A DNA stretch of 64,000 nucleotides, from contig NZ_KQ948456.1 of NCBI RefSeq assembly GCF_001514115.1, positions 124,001 through 188,000 of the forward strand. Direction: 5' to 3'. A model generated the notes under the pieces. It saw nothing but the letters and a program-made list of their open reading frames with translations, did no database searches and had not been told where the DNA came from. Below are positions 17,494-25,937 of the stretch, piece after piece (the first letter of the stretch is position 1; every line of letters starts with the position of its first letter). This DNA is from Streptomyces olivochromogenes (GTDB lineage: Bacteria > Actinomycetota > Actinomycetes > Streptomycetales > Streptomycetaceae). Both the position numbers and the translations under genes were made by a program.

Positions 17494-17921
17494 TCGCCGG
17501 TCCCCCCTTCCACGGTCTCCTCCTCCACGCTCTCTCCTTCCACGGTCTCCTCCTCGACCCAGCGCAGATAGTCCGCGCTCCCCCGGACGACGGGCGTCGC
17601 GATGATCTCGGGGGTGTCGTAGTCGTGCGCCGCGAGGAGATACGCCTCCAGCGCGTCGTACCGCGCACCCGTCGTCTTGAACAGCACCTGCCACTCGCTC
17701 GCGGTCTCCACCGCCCCTTTCCACCGGTAGACGGTGGTCACCGGCCCGGTGATCTGCGCGCAGGCCGCGGCCCGCGCCTCGACCGCGCCGCGTGCGAGCG
17801 CCTCCGCCTTCTCGGGGGCGTCGGTCGTGGTCAGCACGGTCAGCCAGGCAGCCGTTCCAGCGGCCGTTCCGGCACCCGTTCCAGTGCCCGCTCCGGTGCC
17901 CGCCCCGGCGGCCATCTCCAT
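17490..17921 (-). CDS. cutA: Divalent cation tolerance protein CutA
   Basis: This is a CutA1-type trimeric ferredoxin-like protein (143 residues, family norm about 105-115). The core runs from WLTVLTTTDAPEKAEALARGAVEARAAACAQI through VYRWKGAVETASEWQVLFKT to HDYDTPEIIATPV, the conserved CutA blocks. Both ends are extended by low-complexity sequence: about 25 Gly/Ala/Thr residues at the N-terminus and an EEETVEGESVEEETVEGG tail. AGGAG lies six bases before the ATG. The family has been linked to copper tolerance, but its molecular role is unsettled. It is co-translated with the GGCT-like gene. Confidence 0.88.
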   Translation of the reverse strand: MEMAAGAGTGAGTGTGAGTAAGTAAWLTVLTTTDAPEKAEALARGAVEARAAACAQITGPVTTVYRWKGAVETASEWQVLFKTTGARYDALEAYLLAAHDYDTPEIIATPVVRGSADYLRWVEEETVEGESVEEETVEGGTGE

Positions 17922-17993
17922 GATCGTCTCCTTTCGTGAGGGTGCAGAAACGATTCTCGCCGCACCTCGCGCACATCACGCACGCGCTATGGA

Positions 17994-18007
17994 CATGACA
18001 TGTCATG
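17994..18007. promoter_or_regulatory. 14-bp perfect palindrome, candidate operator
   Basis: CATGACATGTCATG is a perfect palindrome in the 151-bp divergent region between cutA and the M4 protease gene, 66 bases before the protease start. Its AT-rich surroundings (CCTTTAACTCTGATTCGACATC) suggest a promoter. Which protein binds it is unknown. Confidence 0.35.
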
Positions 18008-18072
18008 AACCTTTAACTCTGATTCGACATCAGCGCCCCCACGCGTCTGAGCGCCCCTCCCCGAGGAGACCG

Positions 18073-19743
18073 ATGAGTCGGATCCGGATACGGCAGACCC
18101 GAGGTACCCGACCGCACACCCGAAGCTCCCGCCTGGCCGCGGCCGGTGTGGCCGCGGCCGCCACCGCCCTGCTGGCGGCCGCACTGACCCCCACCGCGGG
18201 CGCCGCCGACCGGCCCGGCCGCGCCACCGCGATCGACAACGCCGCCGCGGCCCTGGTGAAGGAGGCCGCCCGGCTGGGCCTGACCTCCGCCGAGGGCACC
18301 AGCGTCCGTGACGTCGTCGTCGACGCGAACGGCGACCAGCATGTTCGCTACGACCGCACGTACCGGAAACTGCCGGTCCTGGGCGGCGACTTCGTCGTCC
18401 ACCTCGCCCCCGACGGTTCCTACCGCGGCGCGAACCGGGCCACCTCCCGCGACCTCTCCGTCCCCACCACCACGCCCGCGCTCGCCGCCCCCGAGGCCGC
18501 CGACCTGGCCACCGCCGCGCTGCGCGCCGCGCACCTCGGCGAGACGCTGAAGAAGGTGACGGCCAAGCCCCAGCTCGTCGTGGACGCCCTGCACGGCGCG
18601 CCTCGGCTGGCCTGGCGCACCAACGTGGTGGGCCAGGACTCGCTGGGCAACCCGGTCGCCCGCACGGTGCTGACCGACGCCCGCACCGGCCGGCAGATCG
18701 ACGCGTGGGACAGCATCGAGACGGCGACGGGCGACGGCCAGTCCCTCTACAGCGGCACGGTCCCGCTGGAGACGACGCTCTCCGGATCGACGTACCAGCT
18801 CAAGGACCCGACGCGCGGGAACACGTACACGGGCGACGCGGCGAACAAGACGGACCTGTGCATCTTCGGGATCTGCGTCAGCCGCGCTCCGGCGACCCTC
18901 TTCACGGACGCCGACAACCACTGGGGGACCGGGGCGGCTTCGGACCGTTCCTCGGCCGCGGTCGACGCCCAGTACGGCACGAACGAGACCTGGGACTACT
19001 ACAAGAATGTCCACGGCCGCACCGGCATCGCGGGCGACGGCAAGGGCTCGTACAACCGCGTCCACTACGGCAGCAACTACAACAACGCCTTCTGGGACGA
19101 CAGTTGCTTCTGCATGACGTACGGGGACGGTGACGGGACGACGTTCGGGCCGCTGGTCGCGCTCGACGTGGCCGGTCACGAGATGTCCCACGGTGTCACG
19201 TCGAAGACGGCGGCGCTGACGTACTCGGGCGAGTCCGGCGGTCTGAACGAGGCGACCTCCGACATCTTCGGCACGCTGGTGGAGTTCTACGCGAACAATC
19301 CCACCGACCGCGGGGACTATCTGATCGGCGAGAAGATCGTCCGCTCCGGCTTCGGCAAGGCGGCCCTGCGGTTCATGGACCAGCCCTCCAAGGACGGCAA
19401 CTCGGCGAACTGCTGGAGCTCCTCGGTCGGCAACCTCGACGTCCACTACTCGTCCGGCGTCGCGAACCACTTCGCGTACCTGCTCGCCGAGGGCAGCGGC
19501 GCGAAGACCATCAACGGGGTCAGCTACAACTCCCCGACCTGCAACAACTCGACGGTCACCGGCATCGGCCGGGACAAACTCGGCGCGATCTGGTACCGCG
19601 CGCTGACGGTCTACATGACGTCCTCGACGAACTACGCGGGCGCGCGGACGGCGACGCTGAACGCGGCGAAGGACCTGTACGGGGCCGGGAGCACGGAGTA
19701 CAACGCGGTGGCGGCGGCGTGGTCCGCGGTGTCCGTGAGCTGA
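18073..19743 (+). CDS. Secreted M4 (thermolysin-type) metalloprotease
   Basis: This 556-residue preproprotease begins with an RIRIRQTR-type basic n-region, an Ala-rich signal peptide and a likely AGA cleavage site near residue 45. An FTP/PepSY propeptide (LPVLGGDFVVHLAPDG, LVVDALHGAPRLAWR) follows, then the catalytic domain. The zinc site is HEMSH with His369, Glu370 and His373, and the third ligand Glu393 lies in GGLNEATSD, 20 residues later as expected. The proton-donor region is around DVHYSSGVANH. It hydrolyses proteins outside the cell. GAGGAG lies four bases before ATG 18073. No C-terminal P-domain or carbohydrate module is present. Confidence 0.95.
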   Translation: MSRIRIRQTRGTRPHTRSSRLAAAGVAAAATALLAAALTPTAGAADRPGRATAIDNAAAALVKEAARLGLTSAEGTSVRDVVVDANGDQHVRYDRTYRKLPVLGGDFVVHLAPDGSYRGANRATSRDLSVPTTTPALAAPEAADLATAALRAAHLGETLKKVTAKPQLVVDALHGAPRLAWRTNVVGQDSLGNPVARTVLTDARTGRQIDAWDSIETATGDGQSLYSGTVPLETTLSGSTYQLKDPTRGNTYTGDAANKTDLCIFGICVSRAPATLFTDADNHWGTGAASDRSSAAVDAQYGTNETWDYYKNVHGRTGIAGDGKGSYNRVHYGSNYNNAFWDDSCFCMTYGDGDGTTFGPLVALDVAGHEMSHGVTSKTAALTYSGESGGLNEATSDIFGTLVEFYANNPTDRGDYLIGEKIVRSGFGKAALRFMDQPSKDGNSANCWSSSVGNLDVHYSSGVANHFAYLLAEGSGAKTINGVSYNSPTCNNSTVTGIGRDKLGAIWYRALTVYMTSSTNYAGARTATLNAAKDLYGAGSTEYNAVAAAWSAVSVS

Positions 19744-20325
19744 ACCGTCGGCTGTACGGGGGCGGCCCGGGGTCCGTTGTCTCGCATCGGGTCCCGGGCC
19801 GGTCCCACCTCCCTCGCACCGACGCGTCAGGCGCTCCGCCGGACCTCGGCCTCGACCGGCCGCCGCGAGCCGACCGCCCCGGCGCGAGCGCGTGTCGCAC
19901 GTGCGGCGCCGGCGTGGCTGTGCGAACCGGGACCGGGACGCCGGGTGCGGTAGCCGCAGCGGCCGGTCGGCGGCGCCGGGACGGAAACGGCCCTCGCGGT
20001 TGCCTTCATGGCACACAGGAGCCATCACCTCAACCATCCTTGAGGTCAAGGTGCCTCCCACCCGCCCCCGTCACCCGTTCGCACCCCCTCCCTGCGCACT
20101 TCGGGTTCTTCGCCGCGACACACCGGCCGTACGCCGGTGACCTGCTGGAACGCCCTCGTTCCGGCCCCTAGGGCGCCCCCGCCAGGCCCCCTTTCCCCGC
20201 ATGTGTGACGCTCCGTCAGGGAGCGAACCCGGCCGACTGCCACTTACCTCGGAAGGGCAGGGGCACGACCGACACAGCGGCACTTGGGGGTGCCGCCGGC
20301 CGCGCCCCCTCGGAGGAGCACAGCC
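19744..20325. other. 582-bp gene-free region before sortase locus
   Basis: The region begins with a GCCCGGG...CCCGGGC hairpin (about 19767-19801) that could end the protease transcript. Further on come CTCAA-CCATCC-TTGAG (20030-20045) and, at 20206-20218, TGACG-CTC-CGTCA, a perfect 13-bp inverted repeat about 110 bases before the next start that could be an operator. The last 100 bases carry the ribosome site GGAGGA. I see no convincing ORF with Streptomyces-type third-position bias. Confidence 0.5.
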
Positions 20326-20847
20326 ATGCGACGCACAGCCCGTCTGCTGACCGGTACCGCGCTCGCCGTCGCCGCGGTGGGCCTCGCCACCGCGCCCGCG
20401 TACGGCGGGTCCACGGAGAGTCTGGAGGTGTTCCCCTCCACCGTCGTCCCGGGGGCCGACGTCACCGTCAACACGGCGGCGTGCGGCACGGACGGCACCG
20501 CCACGGGTGACGCCAGCGCGGTCGGCGCGGGCATCTTCATCCTCGCCGCCAGCGCGCACGAACAGGACGCGATCGGCCAGTTCAAGGTGCCGCCGAGCGC
20601 CCAGCCGGGGACGTACGAGATCGTCGCGAAGTGCTCCCAAGGCCGACAGGTCACCGGCGACCTGATCGTGAACCTGACCGCCACACGCGAACAGATCCAT
20701 CTGCCGCGTGGGCATGTGAACACGGGGGTCGGCGGCGCACTCGGCCCCGACCCCGTGCAGACCGCGGCGGGAGTGGCGGCCCTGGCCGTCGCCGCCGCGG
20801 GCGGTACCTGGCTCCTGCATCGCCGGGCGAGAGGCGACGGGATCTGA
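20326..20847 (+). CDS. Secreted cell-wall protein, likely sortase substrate
   Basis: This 173-residue protein has a signal peptide (MRRTARLLTGTALAVAAVGLA, cleavage near AYG), one Ig-like beta domain with two cysteines (VNTAACGTDG and IVAKCSQG), a polar linker, a C-terminal hydrophobic segment (about residues 146-166) and an RRAR tail. That tail is the layout of a cell-wall sorting signal, but no LPXTG is present; the segment before the membrane helix reads GHVNTGVGGALG (from residue 129). The class F sortase gene lies 201 bases downstream, so this is probably its substrate or partner. GGAGGA precedes the ATG. Confidence 0.7.
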   Translation: MRRTARLLTGTALAVAAVGLATAPAYGGSTESLEVFPSTVVPGADVTVNTAACGTDGTATGDASAVGAGIFILAASAHEQDAIGQFKVPPSAQPGTYEIVAKCSQGRQVTGDLIVNLTATREQIHLPRGHVNTGVGGALGPDPVQTAAGVAALAVAAAGGTWLLHRRARGDGI

Positions 20848-21048
20848 CGGACACCCTCCGCTGTCCGTCCGCCGGTACCGCCGTCCCCTCCCCCTCCGTG
20901 GCCCGACGCCCCTCGCGGCCCGGAGGGGGAAGGGGACCCACCACGACCACGGCCCCGACCACGGCCACCGTTGGGGTTGCGACTACGGCCACGACCACGG
21001 CCGTCACGACCACAACCGCACAACCCCTGACCCCGGGAGGAGGCTCAC
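20848..21048 (+). repeat. Spacer with ACCACGGCC-type direct repeats
   Basis: The 201-bp spacer begins with the hairpin GACGGAC-ACCCTCCGCT-GTCCGTC, immediately after the substrate gene, then contains imperfect repeats of CCACGACCACGGCC between about 20939 and 21015, and a GGGAGGA ribosome site before the sortase. The first hairpin may weaken read-through between substrate and sortase. Confidence 0.45.
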
Positions 21049-21666
21049 ATGCGCCGGGTCAGCAACACCGCCATAGCTTCCGTCACCGTGGTCGCCCTCT
21101 GCTCAGGGACCTGGCTGCTCCACAACGGCGCCCAGGTCCACCCACCGCCCCAGCCCTCCGCCGCCCAGGCCGGCACCGGCGACGCCCTCCGGCAGGGCGC
21201 CCCCGCGCTCCGCCACTCCCCGCCCGAGCGCATCCGCATCCCCTCCATCGGCGTGAACGCCCCGCTGATGGGCCTCGGCCTCACCCCGCAGGGCAGCCTC
21301 GACGTCCCGCCCGCCGGGGAGAAGAACCTCGCGGGCTGGTACCAGGCCGGCACCACCCCTGGCGAGCGGGGCACCGCGATCGTCGCGGGCCACGTCGACA
21401 ACGCCAACGGCCCCGCCGTCTTCTACAACCTCGGCGCCCTCAAGAAGGGCAGCGCCATCGAGGTGGCCCGCCGCGACGGCGGCACCGCGCTCTTCACCGT
21501 GGACGCCGTCGAGGTGTACGCGGCCCGCGACTTCCCGGACGAGAAGGTGTACGGCGCCGCCTCCCGCCCCGAACTGCGCGTCATCACCTGCGGCGGCGAC
21601 TACTCGAAGGCCACCGGGTACCAGGGGAACGTGGTCGTCTTCGCCCACCTCACCGGCAGCCGCTGA
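21049..21666 (+). CDS. Class F sortase
   Basis: This 205-residue sortase is membrane-anchored by an N-terminal uncleaved signal (ASVTVVALCSGTWLL). The catalytic domain carries His115 in IVAGHVD and Cys181 in LRVITCGGDY. The IRIPSIGVNAPL opening and the short chain without a second membrane segment fit the class F sortases of actinomycetes. It joins surface proteins to the cell wall or to each other. The nearest likely substrate is the protein encoded just upstream. The conserved active-site Arg is not obvious near the end (YQGNVVVFAHL), as is common in this class. The start follows GGGAGGA. Confidence 0.88.
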   Translation: MRRVSNTAIASVTVVALCSGTWLLHNGAQVHPPPQPSAAQAGTGDALRQGAPALRHSPPERIRIPSIGVNAPLMGLGLTPQGSLDVPPAGEKNLAGWYQAGTTPGERGTAIVAGHVDNANGPAVFYNLGALKKGSAIEVARRDGGTALFTVDAVEVYAARDFPDEKVYGAASRPELRVITCGGDYSKATGYQGNVVVFAHLTGSR

Positions 21667-21682
21667 CCGCCGTCTGCGGCGC

Positions 21683-22465
21683 CTACGCGATCCACTGCTG
21701 GTACGCCAGATTCGCCACCAGCGCGAACACCACCGTCAGCAGCACCACCCGGACGAACCCGCTGCCCTTCTTGAGCGCCGTGTGCGCCCCCACCATGCCG
21801 CCCACCAGGTTGAACACGGCCATCAGCGCGGCCAGTTGCCAGTACACCGTGCCCTTCCAGGCAAAAGTCGCGAGGGCGCCCGCGTTGGTGCAGCAGTTGA
21901 CGATCTTCGCGGTGGCGGAGGCGGTCACCAGGTCGAAGTGGAGCAGCGCGGTCAGCGCCAGGACGAGGAACGTACCCGTACCGGGTCCGATGAGCCCGTC
22001 GTAGAAGCCGATCCCGAGGCCCGCGAGCCCGATCGCGGCCAGCACGCGCCGCGCGGAGACGGGCTCGGTCGAGGGCGCCGTACCGAAGGCGGGCCGCAGC
22101 ATGACGAAGGTCCCGACGCCGAGCAGCACCACCATGACCACCGGCTTCAGCACGTCCGTACTCATCCCGGCGGCCACGAAGGCACCGGCCGTGGAGCCCG
22201 CCAGCGCCGCGAGCCCGATCCGCACGGCCAGCCGCACATCCACCGGCGCCTTGCGCGCGTACGTCACCGCCGCGCCGGTCGTCCCGACGATCGCGACCGC
22301 CTTGTTCGTCCCGAGCGCGTACGCCGCCGGTGTACCGCCCGGCAGTCCGAGCAGCATCGCGGGGAGCAGAAGCAGCCCGCCGCCACCCACCACGGCGTCG
22401 ATCCAGCCCGCCGCGAGGGAGGCGAGGCAGAGCACAACGACGATGGTCAGCGATATCTCGGGCAT
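21683..22465 (-). CDS. TauE/SafE family sulfite/anion exporter
   Basis: This is a membrane protein of 260 residues with about eight hydrophobic helices and the family hallmarks: SLAAGWIDAVVGGGGLLLLPAML near the start and GFYDGLIGPGTGTFLVLAL in the second half, the two inverted repeats of TauE. Members move sulfite, sulfoacetate or other small organic anions. It is divergent from nirB, so a role linked to sulfite/nitrite metabolism is possible but only by neighbourhood. ATG 22465 begins MPEISLTIVVVLCLAS; an upstream extension lacks membrane character. Confidence 0.85.
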   Translation of the reverse strand: MPEISLTIVVVLCLASLAAGWIDAVVGGGGLLLLPAMLLGLPGGTPAAYALGTNKAVAIVGTTGAAVTYARKAPVDVRLAVRIGLAALAGSTAGAFVAAGMSTDVLKPVVMVVLLGVGTFVMLRPAFGTAPSTEPVSARRVLAAIGLAGLGIGFYDGLIGPGTGTFLVLALTALLHFDLVTASATAKIVNCCTNAGALATFAWKGTVYWQLAALMAVFNLVGGMVGAHTALKKGSGFVRVVLLTVVFALVANLAYQQWIA

Positions 22466-22840
22466 GATCGCGACCCTATGGACGAGGTAGATGTGCCGTC
22501 CATGGATTTTGCGAAGCCTGAGCGTCTTCTGAGGTTCGGCATGTTCTGAGATCCGGCCACAAAACTCACTCCCGCTCAGTCCATGGGAACGGTTCGGTCG
22601 ACCCCGCCAAACCCTCACAACCGGGTGCCGCTCCCGCTGAGGGCAGCGTTCCTCCCGGGAAACAGCCGTGATGCGGCCGGGTAACACCGGCGTCGCAGGC
22701 TGCGGTGCATGACCTCGAATGCGCCCGCTCCCTGACCCGGCTCGCACTCACCGTTGCCCTCGCCCGGAAGGGAACCGCACCGCTCCCCCGCGGACAGCGC
22801 CCCGCTGCTCCACCTGCTCACCAACGACGGAGGCTCCTGA
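22466..22840. promoter_or_regulatory. tauE-nirB divergent regulatory region, 375 bp
   Basis: This holds the divergent control region for the TauE-type gene and nirB. The clearest element is the GlnR-like box at 22648-22685, described separately. The nirB ribosome site GGAGGC lies seven bases before ATG 22841. I see no ORF with coding bias inside. Confidence 0.6.
22648..22685 (+). promoter_or_regulatory. Candidate GlnR box upstream of nirB
   Basis: Four 5-bp blocks are spaced by exactly six bases: GTTCC, GAAAC, GATGC, GTAAC. This fits the GlnR pattern gTnAc-n6-GaAAc-n6-gTnAc-n6-GaAAc, with the second block perfect and the others carrying one to three mismatches. It lies about 156 bases before nirB, a known GlnR target in S. 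coelicolor. Binding by nitrogen-limitation regulator GlnR is inferred. Confidence 0.5.
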
Positions 22841-25477
22841 ATGTCCACGGACACGACGATGACGACGGCGGCGGCGAACGCCACCGACGGCAGCGCGCAC
22901 ACCATCGTGCTCGTCGGCCATGGCATGGTCGGCCAGCGCTTCCTCGAAGCGCTCGCCGAACGCGGCCTGACCACCACGCACCGTGTGGTCGTGCTGTGCG
23001 AGGAGCCGCGCCCGGCGTACGACCGCGTCCGGCTCACCTCGTACTTCTCGGGCCGCACTCCGGAGGAACTCTCCCTCACCGACGCCGAGTTCATCACCAC
23101 GCACGGCATCGAACTGCACCTCGGCGACCCGGCCGAGGCGATCGACCGGGAGGCCAGGCAGGTCACCGCGCGCTCGGGCCTGGTCCTCACGTACGACACC
23201 CTGGTCCTCGCCACCGGCTCGTACCCCTTCGTCCCACCGGTGCCCGGCAAGGACGCCGAGGGCTGCTTCGTGTACCGCACCATCGAGGACCTGCTCGCCA
23301 TCGAGAAGTACGCGAAGGCGCGGGCGACGACCGGCGCGGTGGTCGGCGGCGGCCTGCTCGGGCTCGAAGCCGCGGGCGCGCTGAAGGGACTCGGACTGAC
23401 CACGCACATCGTGGAGTTCGCGCCGCGTCTGATGCCCGTACAGGTCGACGAGGGCGGCGGCGCGGCGCTCCTGCGCACCATCCAGGACATGGGCCTGAGC
23501 GTGCACACGGGCACGGGCACCCAGGAGATCGTCACCGGCGGCGACGGCGCCGTGACCGGGATGAGGCTCTCCGACGGCTCCGAACTCCCCACGGACCTCG
23601 TGGTGTTCTCGGCCGGCGTCCGCCCGCGCGACCAGCTCGCCCGCGACACCGGGCTCACGGTCGGCGAGCGCGGCGGCATCACGGTCGACGACCAGTGCCG
23701 CACCTCGGACCCGCAGGTGTTCGCGATCGGCGAGTGCGCCCTCGCCTCGGACGGCCGGGTGTACGGCCTGGTCGCGCCCGGCTACGAGATGGCCGAGACG
23801 GCCGCCGCGACGATCGCCGCGGACGAGGCCAGCTTCACGGGCGCCGACCTGTCCACGAAGCTGAAGCTGCTCGGCGTCGACGTCGCGTCCTTCGGTGACG
23901 CGCACGGCGCCACCGCCGACTGCCTCGACGTCGTCTACTCCGACTCACGCTCGGGCACGTACAAGAAGCTGGTCATCGGCCGCGGCGGCGAACTGCTCGG
24001 CGGCATCCTGGTCGGCGACGCGGAGGCGTACGGCACCCTGCGGGCCTTCACCGGCTCCGTGCCCCCGATCGCCCCCGAGCAGCTGGTGCTCCCGGCGGAC
24101 GCGGGCGCCCCGGTCGCGCTCGGCCCCTCCGCGCTCCCCGACTCCGCGGTCATCTGCTCCTGCCACAACGTCACCAAGGGCACGATCCGCGGCGCGGTCA
24201 CCGAGCACTCCTGCACCACCGTGCCCGAGGTCAAGAAGTGCACCAAGGCCGGTACGGGCTGCGGTAGTTGCGTCAAGGTCCTCGACCGGCTCGTCAACGA
24301 GGAGCTGTCGGCGAGCGGCGTCGAGGTCGACCACGGCCTGTGCGGCTGCTTCTCCCAGACCCGCGAGGAGCTGTACGAGATCGCCCTCGCGCTGCGCATC
24401 CCCTCCTTCCAGGTCCTGCTGGACCGCTACGGCCGTGAGGGCGCCCGGGGTGGCGAGGGCTGCGAGGTCTGCAAGCCGGCCGTCGCCTCGATCATCGCCT
24501 CCCTCGCCCCGACCATCGGCGCCAGCGGCTATGTCCTGGACGGCGAGCAGGCGGCCCTCCAGGACACCAACGACCACTTCCTCGCCAACCTCCAGAAGAA
24601 CGGCTCGTATTCGATCGTGCCGCGCGTCCCCGGCGGCGAGATCACCCCGGAGAAGCTGATCGTGATCGGCGAGGTGGCCCGGGACTTCGGCCTCTACACG
24701 AAGATCACGGGCGGCCAGCGCATCGACCTGTTCGGCGCGCGGGTCGAGCAACTCCCCCTCATCTGGGCGAGGCTGGTGGACGCGGGCTTCGAGTCCGGGC
24801 ACGCGTACGGAAAGGCCCTGCGCACGGTCAAATCCTGCGTCGGCCGGACCTGGTGCCGCTACGGCGTCCAGGACTCCGTCCGCATGGCGATCGACCTGGA
24901 GCTGCGCTACCGGGGGCTGCGCTCCCCGCACAAGCTCAAGTCGGCGGTCTCCGGGTGCGCCCGTGAGTGCGCCGAGGCCCAGTCCAAGGACTTCGGCGTG
25001 ATCGCCACCGCGGGCGGCTGGAACCTGTACGTCGGCGGCAACGGCGGCGCCACTCCGCGCCACGCGGACCTGTTCGCGCAGGACCTCTCGGACGCCGAAC
25101 TCGTTCGCCTGATCGACCGGTTCCTGATGTTCTACATCCGCACCGCGGACCGCCTGGAGCGCACGTCGACCTGGCTGGAGCGGATTCCGGGCGGCCTGGA
25201 CCACGTACGCGAGGTGGTCGTGGAGGACTCGCTCGGCATCTGCGAGGAACTGGAGTCGCTCATGGCCGCGCATGTCGCCGCCTACCGCGACGAGTGGGCC
25301 GAGACCATCAACGACCCGGAGAAGCTGGCCCGGTTCGTGTCCTTCGTGAACGCCCCGGACACCCCCGACCCCGTCGTCGGCTTCGTCCCCGAGCGCGACC
25401 AGATCAAGCCGGACCTGCCGCTGCTGAGCATCGGCCGCCGCCCCTCGCAAGCCCTGGAAGGAAGCGCCCAGCGATGA
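22841..25477 (+). CDS. nirB: Nitrite reductase [NAD(P)H], large subunit
   Basis: This is an assimilatory siroheme nitrite reductase large subunit (878 residues, normal length) that reduces nitrite to ammonia with NAD(P)H in the cytoplasm. Domains in order are an FAD/NAD reductase half (VLVGHGMVGQRFLE, then VVGGGLLGLEAAGAL, then VFAIGEC), a BFD-like [2Fe-2S] domain with CSCHNVTKG and GTGCGSC near residues 440-485, and the siroheme/4Fe-4S domain. The cluster-siroheme cysteines lie in KSCVGRTWCRYG and SGCARECAEA. Its stop overlaps the nirD start (ATGA). A GlnR-like box lies upstream. Confidence 0.96.
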   Translation: MSTDTTMTTAAANATDGSAHTIVLVGHGMVGQRFLEALAERGLTTTHRVVVLCEEPRPAYDRVRLTSYFSGRTPEELSLTDAEFITTHGIELHLGDPAEAIDREARQVTARSGLVLTYDTLVLATGSYPFVPPVPGKDAEGCFVYRTIEDLLAIEKYAKARATTGAVVGGGLLGLEAAGALKGLGLTTHIVEFAPRLMPVQVDEGGGAALLRTIQDMGLSVHTGTGTQEIVTGGDGAVTGMRLSDGSELPTDLVVFSAGVRPRDQLARDTGLTVGERGGITVDDQCRTSDPQVFAIGECALASDGRVYGLVAPGYEMAETAAATIAADEASFTGADLSTKLKLLGVDVASFGDAHGATADCLDVVYSDSRSGTYKKLVIGRGGELLGGILVGDAEAYGTLRAFTGSVPPIAPEQLVLPADAGAPVALGPSALPDSAVICSCHNVTKGTIRGAVTEHSCTTVPEVKKCTKAGTGCGSCVKVLDRLVNEELSASGVEVDHGLCGCFSQTREELYEIALALRIPSFQVLLDRYGREGARGGEGCEVCKPAVASIIASLAPTIGASGYVLDGEQAALQDTNDHFLANLQKNGSYSIVPRVPGGEITPEKLIVIGEVARDFGLYTKITGGQRIDLFGARVEQLPLIWARLVDAGFESGHAYGKALRTVKSCVGRTWCRYGVQDSVRMAIDLELRYRGLRSPHKLKSAVSGCARECAEAQSKDFGVIATAGGWNLYVGGNGGATPRHADLFAQDLSDAELVRLIDRFLMFYIRTADRLERTSTWLERIPGGLDHVREVVVEDSLGICEELESLMAAHVAAYRDEWAETINDPEKLARFVSFVNAPDTPDPVVGFVPERDQIKPDLPLLSIGRRPSQALEGSAQR

Positions 25478-25824
25478 CTCCGGCACCCGAAACGACCACT
25501 CTCACCGTCCAACTCCGCCTGACGGACTCCTGGTTGGCACTCTGCGACCTGTCCGCGCTGACGCCGGGCCGCGGAGTGGCCGCCCTGCTCCCGGACGGCG
25601 GCCAGGCGGCCGTCTTCCTCGACCGCGCGGGCCGGATGTACGCCATCGACAACCGCGATCCGTTCAGCGGCGCGGCGGTCCTCTCCCGCGGCCTGATCGG
25701 CTCCCACCAGGGCCGCCCGTTCGTGGCCTCGCCCCTGCTGAAGCAACGGTTCGACCTGGAGTCGGGCCGGTGCCTGGACGACGAGACGGTACGGGTGACG
25801 ACGTACGAGGTCCGGATCACCTGA
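25474..25824 (+). CDS. nirD: Nitrite reductase [NAD(P)H], small subunit
   Basis: This 116-residue Rieske-fold small subunit is the partner of NirB. It shows the fold's features (VALCDLSALTPGRGVAALL, AVFLDRAGRMYAIDNRDPFSGAAVLSRGLIG, PFVASPLLKQRFDLESGRCLDD) but lacks the Cys-His ligand pairs of true Rieske proteins, as is normal for NirD, so it should bind no cluster. ATG 25474 overlaps the nirB stop by four bases and GGAAGG precedes it, so translation is coupled. Confidence 0.94.
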   Translation: MTPAPETTTLTVQLRLTDSWLALCDLSALTPGRGVAALLPDGGQAAVFLDRAGRMYAIDNRDPFSGAAVLSRGLIGSHQGRPFVASPLLKQRFDLESGRCLDDETVRVTTYEVRIT

Positions 25825-25901
25825 CAGCCGTTTCCTGACGGCCGGGGTGACCGGGACCTCCTCACGTCCGCCGGTCACCCCGGTCTTAACCCCGGTCTTA
25901 C

Positions 25902-25914
25902 TTGACCGATCATT
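25902..25914. promoter_or_regulatory. TetR operator half-site / promoter of tetR gene
   Basis: TTGACCGATCATT lies 24 bases before the TetR gene. It shares TTGACCGATC with the inverse complement of the perfect ACCGATCGGT palindrome before the neighbouring SDR gene, and TTGACC could also serve as a -35 element. This suggests autoregulation by the TetR protein. Confidence 0.45.
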
Positions 25915-25937
25915 CTCGATTGCCCTACGGTCGCCCC

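Noticed and set aside
22466..22747. Longer N-terminus for the TauE-type protein
   Set aside because: The extra 94 codons lack membrane or conserved features and would cross the GlnR-like box region; ATG 22465 gives the normal family start.
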